DNA of 64,000 nt from an uncultured Clostridia bacterium (GTDB lineage: Bacteria; Bacillota; Clostridia; UBA1381). The notes beneath the pieces are model-generated. The model had not been told where the DNA came from. It made no database searches and saw only the letters and a list, made by a program, of their open reading frames with translations. The stretch spans positions 49,204 to 113,203 of the forward strand of contig CANQIP010000005.1 of the NCBI GenBank assembly GCA_947623955.1, given 5' to 3'. The position numbers and the translations under genes are program-made. Positions 44,161 to 52,733 of this stretch are shown here, piece by piece (the first letter of the stretch is position 1; each line of letters opens with the position of its first letter).

Positions 44161-44901
44161 TTACATTACGAGTCCGCCGTCAACATTTATTACCTGACCC
44201 GTCACGTATGACGACATATCCGACGCAAGGAACGCCACAACGTCCGCTATCTGTTCCGTCTCGCCGAATTTCGCGAGAGGGATCGCGTCGAGGTATTTCT
44301 GCTTAACGTCGTCGGTCAGAACGTCGGTCATCGCGCTCCTTATAAATCCGGGCGCAACGGCGTTACAGCGTATGCCGCGCGAGGAAAGCTCCTTCGCGGT
44401 CGTTTTCGTAAGACCGATAAGTCCCGCCTTTGACGCGACGTAGTTCGCCTGTCCGGGGTTACCCATAACGCCGACTATTGACGCTATATTTACAATCGCG
44501 CCGCTGCGCTGTTTCATCATCGGTCTCGCGACCGCCTTAATGCAGTTGAACGCGCCTTTAAGATTTATGTCGAGTACGAGATCCCAGTCCTCCTCGGACA
44601 TTCTTATCATAAGACCGTCGCGCGTGATACCGGCGTTGTTTACAAATATGTCTATTTTGCCGAATTTGTCGAGCGTGCCTTTTATGAGCGCGTCAACGTC
44701 GTCCTTATTTCTCACGTCGCCCTTTATCACTATGCTGTCCACGCCGAGAGCCTTGATTTCCTCGCACGTGTCGTCCGCATAGTCCGACTGCGGTATATCG
44801 TTTATTACGATGTTCGCGCCGTATGACGCAAGCTTTAACGCTATCGCCTTGCCTATGCCGCGTCCCGAGCCTGTTATTATCGCCGTCTTTCCCTTTAACA
44901 T
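44161..44901 (-). CDS. fabG: 3-oxoacyl-ACP reductase
   Basis: NADPH-dependent ketoreductase of fatty acid synthesis. 246 residues, short-chain dehydrogenase: TGSGRGIGKAIA, NNAGITRDGL, catalytic S in VNIASIVG, YxxxK in NYVASKAGL, and the end GQVINVDGGLVM. I chose the ATG at 44901 (AAGGAGG upstream); 27 extra N-terminal codons in the longer frame belong to the end of fabD. Confidence 0.96.
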   Translation of the reverse strand: MLKGKTAIITGSGRGIGKAIALKLASYGANIVINDIPQSDYADDTCEEIKALGVDSIVIKGDVRNKDDVDALIKGTLDKFGKIDIFVNNAGITRDGLMIRMSEEDWDLVLDINLKGAFNCIKAVARPMMKQRSGAIVNIASIVGVMGNPGQANYVASKAGLIGLTKTTAKELSSRGIRCNAVAPGFIRSAMTDVLTDDVKQKYLDAIPLAKFGETEQIADVVAFLASDMSSYVTGQVINVDGGLVM

Positions 44902-44914
44902 TTCCTTATCCTCC

Positions 44915-45850
44915 TTACGCGCTAAGTCCCGCGAGAGTTTTTTCGAGCGATGCCATGTCCTCGACGTTATACACTCGCGCATCCTTTGTAATCTTCCTTA
45001 TAAAACCGCTTAAAGCCTTGCCCGGTCCGATCTCGACGAATGTGTCAACGCCGTCCGAAAGCATTCTGCGTATCGAGTCCTCCCACCTTACGGAGTTCGA
45101 TACCTGCTTTATAAGCAGCGGCTTAATGTCATCCTTAGAGGGTACGTAGTCGGCTGTGACGTTTGTTATCACGGGTATGTTCATGTCGCGTACCTCTACG
45201 TTTTCAAGCTCCTTCGCAAGCTTTTCACCCGCGCCTATGAGCATCGAGCAGTGGAACGGCGCGCTTACGTCAAGCTTTAACGCTCTTTTTGCGCCCTTCG
45301 CCTTTGCGAGTTCGCAGCACTTTTCAACGGCGGCAATCTCTCCCGACACGACTATCTGACCGGGGCAGTTGAAGTTCGCGGGCGAGCATACGCCTATTTT
45401 CGACGCTTCCTCGCAGCAGTTTATAACTTCCCGCGTGTCGAGCGCGATTATCGCAGCCATTGCGCCCACGCCTACGGGTACTTCCTCCTGCATATATTTG
45501 CCGCGCTTTTTTACAAGACGCACGCCGTCGGCGTATTCCATAGAACCCGACGCTATGTGCGCCGTATATTCGCCGAGGCTCAGTCCCGCGACCACGTCGG
45601 GCTTTATGCCCTTTTCTTCAAGCACGCGCAGCGCGGCGACGCTCATCGTCACGATGGTGGGCTGCGTGTTTTCCGTTATCATCAGCGTTTCCTTGTCACC
45701 GTTCCATATCATGTCCTTTATGTCGAAACCGAGAGCCTCGCTCGCCTCGTCGAACGCCTTGTCCGCGACGGGGAAGTTTTCCGCAAGCTCCCTGCCCATT
45801 CCGACAGCCTGCGCTCCCTGTCCGGCAAATACAAATGCTAATTTACCCAT
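44915..45850 (-). CDS. fabD: Malonyl-CoA:ACP transacylase
   Basis: Loads malonyl groups on ACP. 311 residues: FAGQGAQAVGMGREL at the N terminus, the nucleophile elbow GLSLGEYTAH, catalytic His in APFHCSML, and the closing FVEIGPGKALSGF. Thirteen bases before fabG. Confidence 0.96.
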   Translation of the reverse strand: MGKLAFVFAGQGAQAVGMGRELAENFPVADKAFDEASEALGFDIKDMIWNGDKETLMITENTQPTIVTMSVAALRVLEEKGIKPDVVAGLSLGEYTAHIASGSMEYADGVRLVKKRGKYMQEEVPVGVGAMAAIIALDTREVINCCEEASKIGVCSPANFNCPGQIVVSGEIAAVEKCCELAKAKGAKRALKLDVSAPFHCSMLIGAGEKLAKELENVEVRDMNIPVITNVTADYVPSKDDIKPLLIKQVSNSVRWEDSIRRMLSDGVDTFVEIGPGKALSGFIRKITKDARVYNVEDMASLEKTLAGLSA

Positions 45851-45862
45851 TGTTTTCTTCTC

Positions 45863-46804
45863 CTATTTTAATTGGTTTGAAATATTGCTTAAAATTTCGT
45901 CTGTACCGTCAAAGTAACTCCTTATTATGTCCGCCGCAGGTTCGATTTTCGTTACCATAGCCGCTGACTGTCCCGCCATGAGCGAGCCTGTCTGAACATC
46001 ACCCTCCTGAAACGCGCGTCTTAAACCGCCCACGCCGAGCTGCTCGATTTCCTCAAACGACGCGCCAGACTTTTCAAGTCTGTCGTACTCGCGCGTAAGC
46101 TTGTTTTTAAGCGCTCTTACGGGCGCGCCGGTCGTTCTGCCGGTAACTACCGCGTCGCGGTCTTTAGCCTTTATTATGGCTTGCTTGTAGTTGTCGTGAG
46201 CAATACATTCCTCCGCGCAGATAAAGCGCGTGCCTACCTGTATGCCGTCCGCGCCGAGAGCGAACGCCGCGACCGCGCCGCGTCTGTCGGCTATACCGCC
46301 TGCCGCTACAACGGGGATTTCAACCGCGTCGGCGACCTGCGGCACGAGTACCATTGTAGTAAGCTCGCCTATATGTCCGCCCGCCTCGGTGCCTTCGGCT
46401 ATTACCGCGTCCGCGCCGTCCTTTTCCATTTTCTTCGCCATAGCCACGCTCGCGATTACCGGCATAATTTTTATACCCGCCGCCTTGAGGTCTGCCATGT
46501 ACTTTCCGGGATTGCCCGCGCCGGTTATGACAACGTCGGGCTTTTCCTCGATTACCACGTTCATTACCTCGTCGGCGAACGGCGACATGAGCATCACGTT
46601 TACGCCGAAGGGTTTGTCGGTAAGAGTGCGCGCCTTTTTAATCTGTTCGCGCACAACGTCCGCAGGCGCGCCGCCGGCGGCTATTATGCCGATACCGCCG
46701 CCGTTCGATACCGCAGCGGCAAGCTCGGCTGTGGCGACCCATGCCATGCCGCCCTGTATTATCGGGTATTCTATGCCGAGCAGGTCTGTTAATCTTGTTT
46801 TCAT
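45863..46804 (-). CDS. fabK: Enoyl-ACP reductase II, FMN-dependent
   Basis: Last reduction of each fatty acid elongation cycle. 313 residues, nitronate monooxygenase-like TIM barrel: YPIIQGGMAWVATAELAAAV, GFNV-like FGVNVMLMSP, EGTEAGGHIG, and the phosphate-binding GGIADRRG and ALGADGIQVGTRF. The FabK type is the usual one in Clostridia; no FabI is seen. I chose the ATG at 46804 (GGGAGA upstream). The longer frame runs through the three-hairpin repeat and is not coding. Confidence 0.94.
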   Translation of the reverse strand: MKTRLTDLLGIEYPIIQGGMAWVATAELAAAVSNGGGIGIIAAGGAPADVVREQIKKARTLTDKPFGVNVMLMSPFADEVMNVVIEEKPDVVITGAGNPGKYMADLKAAGIKIMPVIASVAMAKKMEKDGADAVIAEGTEAGGHIGELTTMVLVPQVADAVEIPVVAAGGIADRRGAVAAFALGADGIQVGTRFICAEECIAHDNYKQAIIKAKDRDAVVTGRTTGAPVRALKNKLTREYDRLEKSGASFEEIEQLGVGGLRRAFQEGDVQTGSLMAGQSAAMVTKIEPAADIIRSYFDGTDEILSNISNQLK

Positions 46805-46835
46805 GTTTATTCTCCCTTCGTTATGATTATTGAAC

Positions 46836-46938
46836 GGGCGACCGCAAGGGTCGCCCCTACGGAGTTGTTTTGCGGACGAACACGGTTCGCCCCTATGGGG
46901 TTGTTGCATTTGGCGGGCGGATAATATCCGCCCCTACG
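46836..46938. repeat. Array of three short palindromic repeats
   Basis: Three hairpins in a row between fabH and fabK, each ending in CCCCTAyg: GGGCGACC/GGTCGCCC (46836-46856), a GGACGAAC/GTTCGCCC-type unit (about 46874-46893), and GGGCGGATA/TATCCGCCC (46915-46933). The loops and stem interiors differ but the CGCCCCTA(C/T)G edge is shared. Similar G+C-rich palindromic repeats are common in intergenic DNA of gut Clostridia. They lie on the transcribed path of the fab cluster and could change message stability. Confidence 0.78.
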
Positions 46939-46941
46939 ACG

Positions 46942-47919
46942 TCACCATTCCAGAAGCGCCGCGCCCCAGGTGAGACCGCCGCCGAAACCGACAAGTATAA
47001 GCTTGTCGCCCTTTTTAATTCTGCCTTCCTCTACCGCCTGAGCGAGCGACGACGGTATGCACGACGCGGAGGTGTTGCCGTATTTTTCAAGGTTTAAGAA
47101 CACCTTGTCCTCGGTTATGCCCATACGCTTTATCGCCGCGTCCACTATTCTGTAATTCGCCTGGTGCGGTATCACAAGCGCGACGTCGTCATATGTAAGA
47201 CCCGCCTTTTCAAGCACTCTGCCGCTTGCGTCCGCCATAGCCTTTACCGCGAATTTCATAACGGTCTGACCCGCCATCCATATCGAGCTCTTATTATGGC
47301 TCACGCGCTTTTCCGTTTCCTCCGCGTCCTCTCTGTACGCAAGCTGCGTTATCGCGGTCGCGCCCGTGCCGTCCGCGCCTATATCGACGGCAATAATGCC
47401 CGTTTTCTCGCTTGCCGAAACGACAGCCGCTCCGGCCGCGTCGCCGAACAATATGCAGGTCGAGCGGTCGGCGTAATCGGTAGCCTTTGTGAGAACGTCC
47501 GCGCAAACAACGAGTACGTGCTTATACATTCCGTTTTCTATAAACTGCTTGGCTATCGTAAGTCCGGTTATAAATCCCGAACAAGCCGCGTTGTAGTCGA
47601 ACGCCGCCGCGTTTACCGCGCCGAGAGCCGCCTGTACTACGCACGCTCCCGCCGGTGTGAAATAGTCGGGGGTAACCGAACCCAATATTATAAGGTCAAG
47701 TTCTTCAGCCGTAATTCCCGCGTTTTCAACAGCCTTTTTCGCGGCTTTTATCGCCATATCGGTCGTAAACTCATCGGGGGCGGAAACGTGTCTTTCCTTT
47801 ATTCCCGTGCGGCGCGTTATCCATTCGTCGTTTGTGTCTACAATGCTCTCAAAATACGCGTTATCGTACACCTTTTCGGGAATGTATCTGCCCACGCCCG
47901 TTATTTTCGCATTACTCAT
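46942..47919 (-). CDS. fabH: Beta-ketoacyl-ACP synthase III
   Basis: Starts fatty acid chains by joining acetyl-CoA and malonyl-ACP. 325 residues. Catalytic Cys-His-Asn: DYNAACSGFITGL, IPHQANYRIVDAA, GNTSASCIPSSL; the end is GFGGGLTWGAALLEW. Overlaps plsX by eight bases. GGAGGAAG precedes the ATG. Confidence 0.97.
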   Translation of the reverse strand: MSNAKITGVGRYIPEKVYDNAYFESIVDTNDEWITRRTGIKERHVSAPDEFTTDMAIKAAKKAVENAGITAEELDLIILGSVTPDYFTPAGACVVQAALGAVNAAAFDYNAACSGFITGLTIAKQFIENGMYKHVLVVCADVLTKATDYADRSTCILFGDAAGAAVVSASEKTGIIAVDIGADGTGATAITQLAYREDAEETEKRVSHNKSSIWMAGQTVMKFAVKAMADASGRVLEKAGLTYDDVALVIPHQANYRIVDAAIKRMGITEDKVFLNLEKYGNTSASCIPSSLAQAVEEGRIKKGDKLILVGFGGGLTWGAALLEW

Positions 47920-48916
47920 CTGTTTCTTCCTCCATACTGTCTATATTATTTTTTATACTCTGTATAACGTCGGTGTCAACAAATTTTATCGCCTGCTTTA
48001 TCGCCGAGAACACCGCCTTCGCGTCCGACGAGCCGTGACCCTTTATCACAGGTCGGCGCGTTCCCAAAAGCGGCGCGCCGCCGTATTCGCGGTAGTCCAT
48101 TTTCTGTCTGAAATTCTTTATTCCGTTAAGTACGAACAACGCTCCTATCTTATGAAGAACGCCGGAGAATATTTCCTTTATGCCGTCGCTTACGACGTGA
48201 CCCATACCTTCGATCGTTTTAAGTATCACGTTGCCGGTAAAGCCGTCCGTTACCATTACGTCAGCCGTACCCTCCATTATGTCTCTGCCCTCTATATTGC
48301 CGATGAAGTTGAGGTTCGACGCTTTCAAAACGGGGTAAGTTTCCTTGCAAAGCTCGTCGCCCTTGCCCTCCTCCTCGCCGTTCGATATAAGTCCAACGGT
48401 GGGGTTCTCTATGCCGAGTACGTTTTTCATGTATATGCTGCCCATAATGCCGAATTGAAGGAGATATTCCTTTTTGCATTTCGTGTTCGCGCCCGCGTCT
48501 ATGAGCATTTTCGCGCCCTTTGCGCTCGGAAGGAGCGTCGCAAGCGCCGGACGGTGAATACCCCTTATGCGTCCGACTATCAGAAGTCCGGACGTTAAAA
48601 GCGCGCCCGTGCTGCCCATTGACAGCATCGCGTCGCCCTCGCCGCGCTTGAGCATATTCGCAGCCACTACGACCGACGCGTTCTTCTTTGTCTTTACTGC
48701 CTTTACGGGTTCTTCGGTATTCTCTATTACCTCGTCGGCGTTTACTATCTCTATTTTCGACCTGTCACACTTGTATTTTGCAAGCTCTTTTTCGACTACG
48801 TCACGCTTTCCCACAAGCACGATGTTGGTATTAAGCTCCGTCGTTGCCCGCGCGGCTGCCGCGACGGGCGCGGCGGGAGCGTGGTCGCCGCCCATGGCGT
48901 CAATTATAATTTTCAT
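47912..48916 (-). CDS. plsX: Phosphate acyltransferase PlsX
   Basis: Makes acyl-phosphate from acyl-ACP for phospholipid synthesis. 334 residues: IDAMGGDHAPAAPV, GDAMLSMGSTGALL, IDAGANTKCK, NVGLIS-like TVGLISNGEEEGKG, and DGFTGNVILKT. The fapR-plsX order is the same as in Bacillus. Confidence 0.97.
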   Translation of the reverse strand: MKIIIDAMGGDHAPAAPVAAAARATTELNTNIVLVGKRDVVEKELAKYKCDRSKIEIVNADEVIENTEEPVKAVKTKKNASVVVAANMLKRGEGDAMLSMGSTGALLTSGLLIVGRIRGIHRPALATLLPSAKGAKMLIDAGANTKCKKEYLLQFGIMGSIYMKNVLGIENPTVGLISNGEEEGKGDELCKETYPVLKASNLNFIGNIEGRDIMEGTADVMVTDGFTGNVILKTIEGMGHVVSDGIKEIFSGVLHKIGALFVLNGIKNFRQKMDYREYGGAPLLGTRRPVIKGHGSSDAKAVFSAIKQAIKFVDTDVIQSIKNNIDSMEEETDE

Positions 48917-48931
48917 ATATAATCCCCTTTG

Positions 48932-49468
48932 TCAGCAAGTTACTATAAGGCTGAATTTACCTCGGAACACCTCGTTCATGTTTGCCTTTATCACGACGCG
49001 CACGACGTACTCGTTTTCCTCGACGCGCATAACGTCCGATTTCGCGATTAGCCTTTCGCCGGAGTGTGCCTCGTGGCTGTACTTTACGTTCGCGACCTTC
49101 ACAAGCGCGGCTTTCGCGTCTATTACGCTCAGCGCGAGATCCTCGGCAAACGCGTATATATACTGCCCCTTAACGATGTCCGTTCCTTCAAACGTCATCG
49201 ACGAGTCGGTTTTAAGCACCGATATGCCGTCTCGGTAAAGATTTATGTCGAGAACCTCACCGGTGTTTTGCGCATTCATAACTTCTTCCGCAGCCGACTT
49301 TACGCGCTCGCGGTACTCCGCTATGCCGAGCTCCGCCCTGTCGAAACGTATGGTCGAAACGCTCACATGACACGCTTTCGCAAGTTCCTCATCCTTCCAG
49401 AACGGGTTTTGCTTTATCTGTTCGAGCAAAAAATCCTGACGCTGTTTTTTCAGCGCTGTTCTCGTCAT
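48932..49468 (-). CDS. fapR: Fatty acid/phospholipid synthesis repressor FapR
   Basis: Repressor released by malonyl-CoA. 178 residues: an N-terminal helix-turn-helix (about 1-50, WKDEELAKACHVSVSTIRFDRAE, cited as ELAKACHVSVSTIRFDR) joined by a helix to a hot-dog effector domain (about 60-178, ending VFRGKFSLIV). It is first in the fab cluster and a FapR-like operator lies in its own leader, so it is autoregulated and senses malonyl-CoA as signal of precursor supply. Confidence 0.94.
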   Translation of the reverse strand: MTRTALKKQRQDFLLEQIKQNPFWKDEELAKACHVSVSTIRFDRAELGIAEYRERVKSAAEEVMNAQNTGEVLDINLYRDGISVLKTDSSMTFEGTDIVKGQYIYAFAEDLALSVIDAKAALVKVANVKYSHEAHSGERLIAKSDVMRVEENEYVVRVVIKANMNEVFRGKFSLIVTC

Positions 49469-49513
49469 TTTTGAGCGCTCCTTTCTGCGGTTTTACTGTT
49501 TTGACAATTATTA

Positions 49514-49530
49514 TTGGTATCTGGTACTAA
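49514..49530. promoter_or_regulatory. FapR operator
   Basis: TTGGTATCTGGTACTAA, a 17-bp near-palindrome that reads TTAGTACCAGATACCAA on the minus strand; the known FapR sites have the form TTAGTAC-N3-GTACTAA. It sits about 8-24 bases downstream of the expected start, so bound FapR would block early elongation or clearance. Confidence 0.88.
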
Positions 49531-49544
49531 ATCACTTTACAAAA

Positions 49545-49573
49545 ATTATATAACACGCTCACCGCCAATGCAA
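49545..49573 (-). promoter_or_regulatory. Promoter of the fapR-fab cluster
   Basis: Minus-strand TTGCAT (49573-49568) and TATAAT (49550-49545), 17-bp spacer. The FapR operator follows directly. Confidence 0.82.
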
Positions 49574-49672
49574 TATATATTTATGTTTTGGGAAAAACAT
49601 TGTATAAATTGTAGGAAATATTGCGTTAAAGTTTGTACAAAATATGGTTATATTTACCTTTGATAATACAAA

Positions 49673-49718
49673 ATATGGTGTCGATATTTGTCTTTACGAC
49701 CTCATATCAACACCATAT
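49673..49718 (-). terminator. Terminator after iscU
   Basis: ATATGGTGTcGATA pairs with TATCaACACCATAT (one mismatch) around an 18-base loop; the minus strand goes on as TTTTG. Five bases after the iscU stop. The rest of 49574-49672 is A+T-rich with a TACAAAATATGGT sequence present twice and no gene I can see. Confidence 0.72.
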
Positions 49719-49723
49719 AGTAT

Positions 49724-50131
49724 TTAATGCTCGCACGTGTATTCCTTATCCTCCGGCACGTCCTCGCCGTTGCGGCGGCGGTAGTCGTTTATCGCCGACT
49801 GTATAGCCTCCTCGGCGAGCACCGAGCAGTGTATCTTTTCCTTCGGGAGTCCGTCGAGAGCTTCCATAACGGCTTTGTTCGTAAGCTTTAACGCCTCGTC
49901 AACCGTCTTGCCCTTTACCATTTCGGTAGCCATCGAGCTTGTGGCGATCGCCGCGCCGCAGCCGAAGGTTTTGAATTTAACATCCTTTATGACGTTATCC
50001 TCTATCTTCATATACATTTTCATTATATCGCCGCACTTCGCGTTGCCGACCTGTCCGACGGCGTTCGCGTCGGGTATCTCGCCGACATTTCTCGGATTTG
50101 CGAAATGCTCCATTACCTTTTCACTGTACAT
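49724..50131 (-). CDS. iscU: Iron-sulfur cluster scaffold IscU/NifU-like
   Basis: Assembles Fe-S clusters delivered by the desulfurase. 135 residues with the three ligand cysteines C33 (NAKCGD), C58 (TFGCGAA) and C102 (KIHCS), plus D35. The C-terminal tail of charged residues ends in CEH. It follows nifS after 19 bases. This supplies clusters to PFOR, NfnAB and GltBD encoded nearby. Confidence 0.96.
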   Translation of the reverse strand: MYSEKVMEHFANPRNVGEIPDANAVGQVGNAKCGDIMKMYMKIEDNVIKDVKFKTFGCGAAIATSSMATEMVKGKTVDEALKLTNKAVMEALDGLPKEKIHCSVLAEEAIQSAINDYRRRNGEDVPEDKEYTCEH

Positions 50132-50150
50132 TATAAAAACACCCTTTCTG

Positions 50151-51329
50151 TTATTCTACACCCTCGTAAAGCGGCGACATATCGCGCAGCTTTTGTATTA
50201 TGGGCGGCAGCACGCTTACGACGTAATCAACGTCCTCCTCCGTCGTGTCCTCGCCGACGCTCAGCCTTAACGAGCCGTGCGCTATTTCGTGAGGAAGTCC
50301 TATCGCTATCAAAACGTGCGACGGGTCGAGCGAGCCCGACGCGCACGCGCTGCCCGACGAGGCGGCTATTCCGTTCATGTCGAGCATCATAAGAATTGAC
50401 TCTCCCTCGACGTATTGGAACGAGAAATTCACGTTATTGCACATTCTTCTCTCGTCCTCGGGGCCGTTCAGACGGCAGTACGGGATATTATCGCGTATGC
50501 CCTTAATCAGCCTGTCGCGCATTTTTTTGCAGTGCGCGACGTTTTTGTCAAGGTCGGTAACGGCGATTTCGAGAGCCTTCGCAAGACCCGCTATACCGGC
50601 GAGATTTTCGGTCGCGGCTCTTTTGCCGCGCTCCTGTCCGCCGCCGTGGATAAGGTTGTCTATGCGTATGCCGTTCCGTATATACAGCATGCCCACGCCC
50701 TTCGGACCGTGGAACTTGTGCGCCGACAGCGACAGCATGTCCACGCCCAGATCCTTAACGTCTATCTTCATATGACCTATCGCCTGTACCGCGTCGGTGT
50801 GGAAAATAACCTTGTGCTTTTTCGCGACCTCGGCTATTTCCTTTATCGGCTCTATTGTGCCTATCTCGTTGTTCGCGGTCATTATCGTTATAAGGATTGT
50901 CGTGTCCTTGATCGCCGCCTCGACCTGCTCCGGCGTTACAAAGCCGTACTCGTCAACGTCGAGATACGTCACCTCGAAACCGTGTCTTTCAAGGTATTCG
51001 CACGTGTTTAAAATCGCGTGATGCTCTATCTTTGTCGTTATAATGTGGTTGCCCTTTTTGCGGTTAGCCATCGCCGCGCCCTTTACAGCCCAGTTGTCAG
51101 CCTCGCAGCCCGAACCCGTGAAATATATCTCGTTCACATTCGGGGCGTTTATGCTCTTCGCCACGCTCTCGCGCATTTTGTAAAGAGCCTGCTCCGCGTC
51201 TCTGCCGACCTTGTAAAACTTCGACGAGGCGTTGCCGTATATGTCAGTGTAATACGGAATCATCGCGTCCAACACTTCTTTTTTGAGCGAAGTCGTCGCG
51301 TTATTGTCCATATATACGGATTTTGTCAA
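50151..51329 (-). CDS. nifS: Cysteine desulfurase NifS-type
   Basis: PLP enzyme taking sulfur from cysteine. 392 residues: YMDNNATTSLKKEVLDAM, PLP lysine K205 in SAHKFHGPKG, active cysteine C329 in SSGSACASGSLDPSHVL. The start is a TTG at 51329 (AAAGGGTGA upstream), which gives the usual short lead before YMDNNATT. No IscR is present, so control differs from the classical isc operon. Confidence 0.96.
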   Translation of the reverse strand: MTKSVYMDNNATTSLKKEVLDAMIPYYTDIYGNASSKFYKVGRDAEQALYKMRESVAKSINAPNVNEIYFTGSGCEADNWAVKGAAMANRKKGNHIITTKIEHHAILNTCEYLERHGFEVTYLDVDEYGFVTPEQVEAAIKDTTILITIMTANNEIGTIEPIKEIAEVAKKHKVIFHTDAVQAIGHMKIDVKDLGVDMLSLSAHKFHGPKGVGMLYIRNGIRIDNLIHGGGQERGKRAATENLAGIAGLAKALEIAVTDLDKNVAHCKKMRDRLIKGIRDNIPYCRLNGPEDERRMCNNVNFSFQYVEGESILMMLDMNGIAASSGSACASGSLDPSHVLIAIGLPHEIAHGSLRLSVGEDTTEEDVDYVVSVLPPIIQKLRDMSPLYEGVE

Positions 51330-51418
51330 TTAAATCACCCTTTCCGATTGTATGTTAAAGCGCGTTTTGCGCCGTTTTGTTTGAACGATTGAATAACTGT
51401 TCATGTATTGTCTTATAT

Positions 51419-51447
51419 ATTTTACTACCTATTTCCCAGTTTGTCAA
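51419..51447 (-). promoter_or_regulatory. Promoter of nifS-iscU
   Basis: Minus-strand TTGACA (51447-51442) and TAAAAT (51424-51419), 17-bp spacer; the leader of about 85 bases has a GCGCAAAACGCGC inverted repeat. Confidence 0.85.
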
Positions 51448-51511
51448 TAGGTGTTATTCGTTTATTTTATACTTTTTCGGTATGGATTTACGCACCGCCG
51501 CACCGTCACGC

Positions 51512-51540
51512 TTTACTTTTCCCGAAATGTGTGATAAAAT
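51512..51540 (+). promoter_or_regulatory. Probable promoter of tmcAL
   Basis: TTTACT at 51512-51517 and TAAAAT at 51535-51540, 17-bp spacer, TGA extended -10. Confidence 0.6.
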
Positions 51541-51572
51541 TACTGAAAATAATATATTTGGGAGAGATAACA

Positions 51573-52721
51573 ATGGTCGGCGGCGTAATAGCTGAATTTA
51601 ACATATTCCATAACGGTCACAAATACCTTGTCGACGCGGCGCGCAAGGAGGCGGACGCGGTGGTTGCAGTAATAAGCGGCTCGTTCGTTCAGCGCGGCGG
51701 CGCGGCTGCTGCGGATAAGTGGTCGCGCGCGAAAGCCGCGCTCATGTGCGGCGTTGACCTTGTGCTGGAGCTGCCCGTGTGTTACGCGCTCAACGCCGCG
51801 CCGCGTTTTGCCGAAGGCGGCGTCAACACGCTTGCAGCGCTCGGCGTAGTGGATACGCTATTTTTCGGCAGCGAGTGCGGCGACACGGAAGCGCTCGCGC
51901 ACGCGGCGGATATTCTTGAAAACGAGAGCGCGGAAACGTCCGGTAAAATTAAAGCGTTTATGGCGGAGGGTATGAGTTACCCGTCGGCGGTGAGCAAAGC
52001 GTACGGCGGTAAAATACCCGACGGGCTGCTCGATAAGCCGAACAATATTCTCGCGCTCGAATATATAAGAGCCGTTACGCGGTCGGGGTGCGGCATGAAC
52101 GTAAAGACGATTAAGCGCATTGGTACGGAGCATGACGGTGCGGATATAAAGGACGGTTTCGCGAGCGCGTCGGTGATACGTGATATGCTCGTGCGCGGTG
52201 AGGACGTTTCGGAACTTATCCCCTACCCGCCCTACATTATAGGTGAAACGCCTTATCTGCTGTCACAGTTGGACGGCGCGTTTGCGGCAAGACTGCGCTC
52301 TATGAGCGCGCGGGAAATGCGCGAAATAAGCGAGGTAAGCGAGGGTATCGAAAACAGAATACTCGCCGCCTCAATGGAAGAAAGTACATTTGACGCGATA
52401 GCCGAGAAAGTTAAAAGCAAGCGTTACACCATGAGCCGTATACGGCGCATACTTATCGCGTCGCTTATCGGGTTCACGAGGGATATTTACTCGCCTGCGC
52501 CCGAATATATACGCGTTCTCGGCATGAACAAAACGGGCGCGGCTCTGCTCAAAAAAGCGAAAAAAAACTGTCCCGTGCCGATTATCACAAAGACAGCCGA
52601 TTTTGAGGGCGACAGTAAAATGCTGCGGCTCGATTTACGCGCCACCGATATACATGCGCTGTGCGCGCCCGTAAACAGACGCGGCGGCGCGGATTTTACA
52701 CACTCGCCGGTTATTATGTAA
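51573..52721 (+). CDS. tmcAL: tRNA(Met) cytidine acetate ligase
   Basis: Makes N4-acetylcytidine at the wobble base of elongator tRNA-Met from acetate and ATP (YlbM in Bacillus). 382 residues: the nucleotidyltransferase HxGH motif in AEFNIFHNGHKYL, SGSFVQRG, and the DKPNNILALEYIRA segment, then a helical C-terminal part. I chose the ATG at 51573 (GGGAGA upstream); the long frame before it crosses the promoter. Its stop overlaps the ribosome site of the barnase gene. Confidence 0.94.
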   Translation: MVGGVIAEFNIFHNGHKYLVDAARKEADAVVAVISGSFVQRGGAAAADKWSRAKAALMCGVDLVLELPVCYALNAAPRFAEGGVNTLAALGVVDTLFFGSECGDTEALAHAADILENESAETSGKIKAFMAEGMSYPSAVSKAYGGKIPDGLLDKPNNILALEYIRAVTRSGCGMNVKTIKRIGTEHDGADIKDGFASASVIRDMLVRGEDVSELIPYPPYIIGETPYLLSQLDGAFAARLRSMSAREMREISEVSEGIENRILAASMEESTFDAIAEKVKSKRYTMSRIRRILIASLIGFTRDIYSPAPEYIRVLGMNKTGAALLKKAKKNCPVPIITKTADFEGDSKMLRLDLRATDIHALCAPVNRRGGADFTHSPVIM

Positions 52722-52733
52722 GGAGGAAATTAC

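Noticed and set aside
46805..46909. N-terminal extension of fabK through the repeat region (RGEPCSS, RRGDPCGRP)
   Set aside because: The residues come from translating the palindromic repeats; the ATG at 46804 with GGGAGA fits the family start.
51408..51572. Upstream extension of tmcAL by 55 codons
   Set aside because: It crosses both the nifS and tmcAL promoters and is hydrophobic by chance; the HxGH domain starts right after the ATG at 51573.
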